A DNA stretch of 39,792 bases from Lachnospiraceae bacterium. Lineage in GTDB: Bacteria > Bacillota > Clostridia > Lachnospirales > Lachnospiraceae. The stretch spans positions 1 to 39,792 of the forward strand of contig JALEIR010000046.1 in the NCBI GenBank assembly GCA_022769665.1. Reading direction: 5' to 3'. Both the position numbers and the translations under genes were made by a program. The notes below the pieces were generated by a model, which searched no databases, was not told where the DNA came from, and saw only the letters and a program-made list of their open reading frames with translations. How positions within the stretch are numbered: the stretch's first letter is position 1; each line of letters begins with the position of its first letter. Below, piece after piece: positions 34,855 to 39,792 of this stretch.

Positions 34855-35784
34855 CTACGCCTTACGAAATTCTCCGGTCACCAGTTTCAGCAGCAGATTG
34901 ATGATTAACACGATAACAATCAGCACACAACCGATGCCAAAGGCCGTATCGTACTTTCCGTTCTGCATCTGCAGATACAGTTCAATGGTCAAAGTTCCTC
35001 CGGACTGCAATGTTTTCGCACCCAGTCTCTCCAGATTTTCCAATAGGTTGCCGCCAAGCTTGGGCAATAATCTGGCGCTGCCCGCCGTAAACAACAGAGC
35101 AGCTGACTCGCCCACAATTCGTCCCACTGCCAGAATTATCCCGGTAAGGATTCCGGATTTTGCAGAAGGCAACAAGATAGTGCGAATCATATACCACTTT
35201 GTCGCGCCCATTCCCAACGCACCGCTCCGATAACTGTCAGGCACAGTGCGCAAGGCTTCCTGGGTATTGCGCACAATCAACGGCAAAACCATCAGGCTGA
35301 GAGTCAAAGCACCTCTCAATAAAGAATAATCCAGACCCATCATGCCGAAGAACACATAGCCGAACAGACCGAAAATAACAGAAGGGATACCGGATAAAGT
35401 TTCGGTCGTAAATTCAATGAGGTTAACCAGCCTTCCCGGCTTAGCATACTCATTGAGATAAATTGCTCCCCCGACCCCAATAGGTGTGGCAATTAACAAC
35501 GTAATTATGATTATGTACAGGGTGTTTACAAAATTTCCGGCAATTCCCACCGTCCCTTTTAAAGCACTGGTGACACCGGTTAGGAAATCAATGTTGACAA
35601 CCCCGATTCCCTTGATAAACACATAGCCGATAATTCCAATTAACAGCATTACCGATAGGAATGCCGCGCCGTATATCGTTCCCAGCAAAAAGCTTTCAGC
35701 CGGCCGTCTCCGCTTCCGGTACAGAGTGTCCGTAACGTCATCCCTTTTTCCTGCCGCAGTGGCTTTTACACATACCTCACTCAT
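34855..35784 (-). CDS. pstA: Phosphate ABC transporter permease PstA
   Basis: 309 residues with six predicted membrane helices after a 35-residue cytoplasmic N-terminus. Family landmarks are GIPSVIFGLFGYVFFG and the ABC-coupling loop ALGMGATKWYMIRTILLPSAKSGI. It overlaps the pstC stop by 8 nt, so translation is coupled. It forms the membrane channel with PstC. Confidence 0.95.
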   Translation of the reverse strand: MSEVCVKATAAGKRDDVTDTLYRKRRRPAESFLLGTIYGAAFLSVMLLIGIIGYVFIKGIGVVNIDFLTGVTSALKGTVGIAGNFVNTLYIIIITLLIATPIGVGGAIYLNEYAKPGRLVNLIEFTTETLSGIPSVIFGLFGYVFFGMMGLDYSLLRGALTLSLMVLPLIVRNTQEALRTVPDSYRSGALGMGATKWYMIRTILLPSAKSGILTGIILAVGRIVGESAALLFTAGSARLLPKLGGNLLENLERLGAKTLQSGGTLTIELYLQMQNGKYDTAFGIGCVLIVIVLIINLLLKLVTGEFRKA

Positions 35785-36721
35785 CTGCCTGCGCTCCTTT
35801 CTTCAATATGCCGTTCAATATAATGTTGATGACCATAATGAATATAAACAGCACAAGTCCTATGGTAAACAGCATCTGTCTGTGCGTTCCTTCCGAATAA
35901 CTCATCTCACTGACAATCGCTGTAGTCAGGAACCGTACGGAATTAAAGGGTAATGGCATATTGACACTGCTTCCCGATACCAGCGTTATTGCCATAGCTT
36001 CTCCGATTGCCCTGCCCACACCGAGAACCACGGCTGTGACAATTCCTGATTTTGCTGCCGGAAGAATGGACCTGAATATTGTCTGCACATGAGATGCTCC
36101 AAGCGCCAGTGAGGCGGCTTTGATGCCGGGGTGCACCGCACGGATGGAAGTCTCGCTGATATTGATAACCGTAGGCAGTATCATGACGGCCAGCACCAAT
36201 ACCGCAGATATGAGATTGGCACCTCCGGTAAACTGATGGGTCTTGGAATCCGCAAAAATCACCAGCTCCAGCTTATACATCAAAGGGTTTATCAAATAGA
36301 TGCCCAGAAGGCCGTAAATGACAGAAGGAATTCCCGCCAAAAGTTCCACCGCCGGTTTTACGATTCTTGCCACCCTTTTGTCAGCCACTTCCGCCAGAAA
36401 GACCGCTGTCAGAATTCCGATTGGAACACCGATGAGTATGGCCAGCGCGGTTCCCACAATTGATGTGATAATAACGTACAAAATCCCATACTTCGGTTCT
36501 GCCGCGGTAGGCTCCCATACTGTTCCGAACAGAATTTCCTTCAACCCAACCTTAAATATTGCGGGAGTTCCGCTGATAATCATATAAAGGGTAATGGAAG
36601 CCACTGCAAGAATGGCAAAAGAGGCGCAAACCGTAAAGATTGCCTGCGCCACATTTTCCACAACCGCTTTATTCTTTTTACTTCCCACTATGGTGCCAAA
36701 TTCTACGGTCTGTGTATTCAT
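35777..36721 (-). CDS. pstC: Phosphate ABC transporter permease PstC
   Basis: 314 residues with six membrane helices. Landmarks are ELLAGIPSVIYGLLGIYL and the coupling loop SLALGASHVQTIFRSILPAAKSGIV. GGGCAGGAG precedes the ATG; it is 19 nt after pstS and overlaps pstA. Confidence 0.95.
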   Translation of the reverse strand: MNTQTVEFGTIVGSKKNKAVVENVAQAIFTVCASFAILAVASITLYMIISGTPAIFKVGLKEILFGTVWEPTAAEPKYGILYVIITSIVGTALAILIGVPIGILTAVFLAEVADKRVARIVKPAVELLAGIPSVIYGLLGIYLINPLMYKLELVIFADSKTHQFTGGANLISAVLVLAVMILPTVINISETSIRAVHPGIKAASLALGASHVQTIFRSILPAAKSGIVTAVVLGVGRAIGEAMAITLVSGSSVNMPLPFNSVRFLTTAIVSEMSYSEGTHRQMLFTIGLVLFIFIMVINIILNGILKKGAQADE

Positions 36722-36740
36722 ATCTCCTGCCCTTTCTTAT

Positions 36741-37661
36741 TTACCGAACAGTAATCAGTCCCACCTTTGCTGCGATTTCCTGTCCTTCCTCGCCCAGCAC
36801 ATAATCAAACCATGCCTGAACCAATTCGCTTTGCTCGGAAATCTCACCCTTGGTCGCCATAACGAAAGGTCTGCTCAGGAAATAATTACCGGCCTTAACA
36901 TTTTCTGCGGTAGGCTCCACACCTTCCAGTGCCAGTGCAATCACACTGTCATCCACTACGTCCAGAGATACATATCCGATAGCGCCGGGTGTGGAAGCGA
37001 CCTTTGCCATAACAGCACCGGTGCTGTCCAGCTCATTTGCATAAGCGCATGCATCCGCAATACCGAGAAGTTCCTCGAAAGCGCCTCTGGTACCGCTTCC
37101 TGCTTCACGTCCCACAACAACGATAGGTGCATCTGCTCCTCCAACCTCAGACCAATTGGTAACAGCACCGGTATAAATATCTGTTAACTGCTGTTTGGTC
37201 AGATTGGTAACGGTATTTGCGGTGTCAACGCACACGGCAATTCCGTCAATTGCCACGATATTCTCAACAGCGCCGTTTGCCTTTTCCTCATCCTTTAAGT
37301 TTCTGGAAGAATTTCCGATATCTGCATTACCGGAATTCACTGCTTCAATACCGGCGCCGGAACCGACGAACTCTGCGGTTACGGTTACATCGGGATACTT
37401 TTCCATGAAGCTTTCTGCCAAAGCGGTAGCAAGTTTTTCCATAGAAGTGCTGCCTACCATCTGAATGGTGCCGGACAAAGCTGCTGTTTTGTTGTCCTCA
37501 ACGCTGCTCTCTTCAGTCTTGCTTTCCTGGGATGTGCTCGCTGCAGCAGAACCCTGAGAACTTGTTGAAGTATTGTTTCCGGCTGTTTCCCCACAACCCG
37601 TCATGCACATTACACTCAATGCACATGCGCTAAGTAACGCAATCAATTTCTTTGTTTTCAT
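36741..37661 (-). CDS. pstS: Phosphate-binding lipoprotein PstS
   Basis: 306 residues from ATG 37661, chosen because GGAGGAG is just upstream and a lipoprotein signal follows (KKLIALLSACALSVMCMTGC, lipid-bearing Cys at about 23). A Ser/Thr/Glu-rich linker leads to the periplasmic-binding fold. Phosphate contacts are expected in GSTSMEKLA, VGSGAGIEAVNSG and REAGSGTRGAFEE. First gene of the pst operon. The frame stays open 50 codons upstream through the structured leader, but nothing suggests that part is translated. Confidence 0.95.
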   Translation of the reverse strand: MKTKKLIALLSACALSVMCMTGCGETAGNNTSTSSQGSAAASTSQESKTEESSVEDNKTAALSGTIQMVGSTSMEKLATALAESFMEKYPDVTVTAEFVGSGAGIEAVNSGNADIGNSSRNLKDEEKANGAVENIVAIDGIAVCVDTANTVTNLTKQQLTDIYTGAVTNWSEVGGADAPIVVVGREAGSGTRGAFEELLGIADACAYANELDSTGAVMAKVASTPGAIGYVSLDVVDDSVIALALEGVEPTAENVKAGNYFLSRPFVMATKGEISEQSELVQAWFDYVLGEEGQEIAAKVGLITVR

Positions 37662-37724
37662 AATTTTCTCCTCCATTTTTCCGGCTCTTTTCATTGGATA
37701 TTTGACACCATCATCCCGGATTTG

Positions 37725-37800
37725 GATTCTCCTGAATCTATACAATCCTGCATTCGAGTTTTCGAATCCGATTGGTTCCCCGAATCTGATTCCCTGAATC
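37725..37800 (-). promoter_or_regulatory. Structured leader of the pst operon
   Basis: Three small stem-loops in the untranslated leader: GATTC-tcct-GAATC (37725-37738), ATTCGA-gttt-TCGAAT (37752-37767) and GATTC-cct-GAATC (37788-37800). On the transcript, the first and third are part of two imperfect direct repeats of about 25 nt (GATTCAGG...GAATC...GGG). The leader is over 200 nt long if transcription starts at the Pho boxes. Confidence 0.45.
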
Positions 37801-37884
37801 CGGTTTCTCATGAGCCATGATTATGTCTTTTTCTTTTTACAATCAGGATGATAACAGAAAAAAACGGAGGAAAATATCACGTCC

Positions 37885-37913
37885 GGGTAACAAGTTTGTA
37901 AGATGAATGTAAA
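37885..37913 (-). promoter_or_regulatory. Phased Pho boxes before pstS
   Basis: Minus strand: TTTACAT (37907-37913), CTTACAA (37896-37902), GTTACCC (37885-37891), each starting exactly 11 bp after the previous. The same box type precedes the Na/Pi gene. They begin 3 nt after the end of the amidase gene. Confidence 0.65.
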
Positions 37914-37916
37914 ATC

Positions 37917-38450
37917 TCATGCTGTCCACACGGTAGCAAGAATACCGTCTGCAATGGCCTGAGCAATTTCATCAAAGCGTTCGTCAAAGAGCTGATTGTC
38001 CGCATCCGTGTTGATAAAACCAACCTCCACCAATACCGCCGGCATCTGCGTTCTGTTCAACACCACCAGATTCGGACGCTCATTGACCCCATGATTCACA
38101 AAACCGACTTCTTCCAGCCGGATATTAATGTTTTCTGCCAGACGCGCTGCCTCTCCGTACCTGTTGTAAACAAGACTTTCGATTCCGGTATATTGGTTTG
38201 GATAAGGGCTGGAATTCCGATGAATAGACACAAAGTAATCAGCTCCTACAGCATTAGCCTCCATGGCCTTCTGATACGGTGATTCATAGATATCCGTGGT
38301 TCTTGTGTAATAGACATCCATCCCGTTCTCTTCCAGTATATTTCCCACTGCCCAAGTTAAGGCAAGTGCATCATCCTTCTCCTGCCGCCCGGTGTAGGTC
38401 GCGCCCGGGTTGACGCCTCCATGTCCGGCGTCCAGTGCAATAAGCGCCAT
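37917..38450 (-). CDS. N-acetylmuramoyl-L-alanine amidase (Amidase_3)
   Basis: 177 residues consisting of the catalytic domain only. A zinc amidase that cleaves the bond between MurNAc and L-Ala in peptidoglycan. Zinc ligands are His-10 in LDAGHGG, Glu-24 and His-77 in VSIHRNS; the catalytic Glu-142 lies in VEVGFINTDADN. There is no signal peptide or wall-binding domain, so it either stays inside or leaves by an unusual route. GGGAGG lies 7 nt before the ATG but within a long hairpin (38455-38495). Confidence 0.92.
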   Translation of the reverse strand: MALIALDAGHGGVNPGATYTGRQEKDDALALTWAVGNILEENGMDVYYTRTTDIYESPYQKAMEANAVGADYFVSIHRNSSPYPNQYTGIESLVYNRYGEAARLAENINIRLEEVGFVNHGVNERPNLVVLNRTQMPAVLVEVGFINTDADNQLFDERFDEIAQAIADGILATVWTA

Positions 38451-38454
38451 AAAA

Positions 38455-38495
38455 ACGCCTCCCGCATAGCTTTGTATATGCTATGCAGAAGGCGC
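38455..38495 (-). promoter_or_regulatory. Hairpin sequestering the amidase ribosome-binding site
   Basis: In the transcript the arms 38480-38495 and 38455-38470 form a continuous 16-bp stem (13 Watson-Crick pairs and about three G-U) with a 9-nt loop. The second arm contains GGGAGG and ends 4 nt before the start codon, so the folded leader should block initiation. Confidence 0.6.
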
Positions 38496-38566
38496 ATAAA
38501 TGTGCTTGTCTGTATTCTGTTTTAACTGGGATGCGCCTCGGCGCATAAATGTGCTTGTCTGTATTC
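38491..38566. repeat. 27-bp perfect direct repeat in the amidase leader
   Basis: Copies at 38491-38517 and 38540-38566, beginning GGCGCATAAATGTGC and ending TGTATTC, spaced 49 bp start to start. The outer copy belongs to a palindrome ATGCGCC-tc-GGCGCAT (38531-38546). The inner copy supplies the first five bases of the RBS-masking stem. Confidence 0.8.
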
Positions 38567-38637
38567 ACACTAAACTCACTTTACTAAAATTAGCCCATTC
38601 CGCCGAAGTCTTCTGTCATGAGACAATTATTTTGCAT

Positions 38638-39576
38638 TTACAAGGTCTCGTCGACTGCTGCTCCCTTGATATCCTCTGCAAGCAGCTTCATTTTGTTTAG
38701 AATACTCTGTACTTCCTGCTTAACATCGTTCTGCGCCTTATCTGCCGATACCAGTTCTGCCAAAGACATGGATTCAAAAAATTCCTCTGTCTGCTGCTTC
38801 CCATCCTCCTGTTTCTCAGAAATTTTCTCTTGTACCTGCCGCTTCTGTGCAATTGTCTCGGCCTGTTCTTCCCGTATTTTTTCCTGCTCTTCCCGCTTCT
38901 GTGCGATTGTTTCAGCTTGTTCTTCCCGTTTCTCGCTGGCCTCGTCGATTTTCTCCTTTGCATCCTCCATCGCCATGCTGACAGTTTCTTCTCCTGCCGC
39001 CTCCAGAATAGCATCCGCTTGCTTTCTGGCTTCACCCATGGGATTATGCTTCAAGCGTTCAAGCTTCGTTCCGCGTATCACAGCATTCTCCTCCAGAACT
39101 TCATTTTCATTGTCTGACAGTTTTGCCCGGTATTCCTGCTCCTCCCGGGAAAGGTCAACCGCTTCGGCAAAGTAATCCGACTTTGATACTTCTCCCGCTT
39201 CATAGGCCTTCTCCAGACTTACTCTTCTCTCTGCAATACCTGCAGCCTCCTCCTGCAGGATTTTCCTTTCTCCTTTCAGTTCATCTATCTTCTGCTTTCT
39301 ATTCTCTATATCCTCATCTACCGCCCTGTCACCGGAAAAGGCATCTCTTACCAACCTCATGGCTTGTTTTTGTGCTTTTTCCTTTTTTGCAGAAATTCTG
39401 TCCTGTAATGTACTATTCCGCACTCCATTACCTACATATATATTTTTGCGCTGGCCACTATCATGCTCCTGGGTTTTCTTATCGACATATTCGGTTTTTT
39501 CTGATTCATGCTTTCCGACAACTGCCCTTTCGGCCTCTGCACCTGCATATAATGTAATGTTTTCTCTAACCTTCAT
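38638..39576 (-). CDS. Glu/Lys-rich coiled-coil protein, likely member of the accessory set
   Basis: 312 residues, ATG with GGGAG 10 nt upstream. After a polar 55-residue N-terminus (MKVRENITLYAGAEAERAVV) nearly the whole chain is predicted coiled coil. Residues 85-160 are one long helix. Near 230-270 a unit REEQAETIAQKR..QEKI occurs twice in tandem (20 residues), an internal duplication. No signal peptide, membrane segment or cysteine. It resembles the 1354-6961 proteins in composition and has the same sigma-28-like promoter pattern, though it lies over 30 kb away. Function unknown; possibly exported, structural, or a length-defining helix. Confidence 0.72.
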   Translation of the reverse strand: MKVRENITLYAGAEAERAVVGKHESEKTEYVDKKTQEHDSGQRKNIYVGNGVRNSTLQDRISAKKEKAQKQAMRLVRDAFSGDRAVDEDIENRKQKIDELKGERKILQEEAAGIAERRVSLEKAYEAGEVSKSDYFAEAVDLSREEQEYRAKLSDNENEVLEENAVIRGTKLERLKHNPMGEARKQADAILEAAGEETVSMAMEDAKEKIDEASEKREEQAETIAQKREEQEKIREEQAETIAQKRQVQEKISEKQEDGKQQTEEFFESMSLAELVSADKAQNDVKQEVQSILNKMKLLAEDIKGAAVDETL

Positions 39577-39650
39577 CTCTAATTTTCTCCCTCATTACTT
39601 TTATTTCTGTTTATATTTACCGCGATATTCCTATCCTGCTCTTCATGCAA

Positions 39651-39767
39651 ATAAATTTGTTCAATAAATATATCGAACTTTTGTCCAATTTAATTACTCC
39701 TTGTTCGAAAAAGTGTTTCTCTGCCAAATGTTTCTCAATGCTGCTAAAATATTTTGAACAAATTTAT
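39651..39767. repeat. 14-bp perfect inverted repeats flanking a promoter
   Basis: ATAAATTTGTTCAA (39651-39664) and its exact reverse complement (39754-39767) enclose 89 bp that contain the whole sigma-28-like promoter of the coiled-coil gene. This is the layout of an invertible promoter. Confidence 0.55.
39670..39699 (-). promoter_or_regulatory. Sigma-28 (SigD/FliA)-like promoter, copy 3
   Basis: Minus strand: GAGTAA (39694-39699), 16 nt, TTCGATAT (39670-39677). It matches copies 1 and 2 in TAA, spacing and CGATA. The -35 is weaker. The start codon is about 90 nt downstream. Confidence 0.5.
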
Positions 39768-39792
39768 GAAACGGTATTATCCATTACCGGAG

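Noticed and set aside
38371..38568. 65-codon minus-strand ORF over the amidase leader
   Set aside because: Runs through the direct repeats and into amidase in another frame, without a ribosome-binding site.

Overview
The window looks like the chromosome of a low-to-mid GC Clostridia bacterium, most likely a Lachnospiraceae member. The evidence is the SCIFF peptide and maturase beside secDF, a MurE with the meso-DAP motif DNPR, the Firmicutes order priA-def-fmt-rsmB-rlmN-prpC-prkC-rsgA, and a block of uncharacterised proteins that, from memory, occur in Lachnospiraceae. Nearly all genes are on the minus strand. No rRNA, tRNA or CRISPR array was seen.

Layout. 1-1400 is AT-rich and mobile-like: a Tn916-type excisionase gene, short hairpin repeats, and a plus-strand ORF broken by an in-frame TAA. 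1354-7097 is an accessory block of eight small minus-strand genes without visible signal peptides or membrane segments. They have short polar/Gly N-termini, Lys/Glu-rich coils, and at least two members that appear homologous (DUF6033-like). 7511-8632 is a REP-associated (RAYT) transposase between 35-nt imperfect inverted repeats; one repeat abuts the rsgA stop. 8631-20944 is the housekeeping run rsgA, prkC, prpC, rlmN, rsmB, a zinc peptidase, fmt, def, priA, murE. 21163-27908 holds a 75-residue hypothetical protein, a SecD-SecF fusion, the radical-SAM maturase scfB, its 47-residue precursor scfA, a leucine-rich-repeat membrane protein and a TIGR04086 membrane protein. 28034-29329 is a plus-strand CorC/HlyC-type protein. 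29372-37661 is a phosphate locus read pstS-pstC-pstA-pstB-phoU-Na/Pi transporter-response regulator-histidine kinase. 37917-39576 has a cell-wall amidase and another Glu/Lys-rich coiled-coil protein.

How the parts may fit together. The best candidate for an undescribed system is the 1354-6961 block plus the distant coiled-coil gene at 38638-39576. Upstream of three of these genes I find the same promoter-like pattern: TAA-rich -35, exactly 16 nt, then NYCGATAW. It resembles the flagellar sigma factor (SigD/FliA, sigma-28) consensus. This suggests a co-regulated, possibly flagellum-linked or flagellar-apparatus-exported protein set. The third promoter lies between perfect 14-nt inverted repeats 89 nt apart, the layout of an invertible phase-variable promoter. 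These are inferences from sequence pattern.

The phosphate locus carries TTTACAT-like boxes phased at 11 bp before pstS and again before the Na/Pi transporter gene, fitting control by the OmpR/PhoB-type regulator encoded in the same locus. Other RNA-level candidates are a terminator-like hairpin in the leader of the accessory block, a hairpin between scfA and scfB, a stem-loop series in the pstS leader, and a hairpin that hides the amidase ribosome-binding site.
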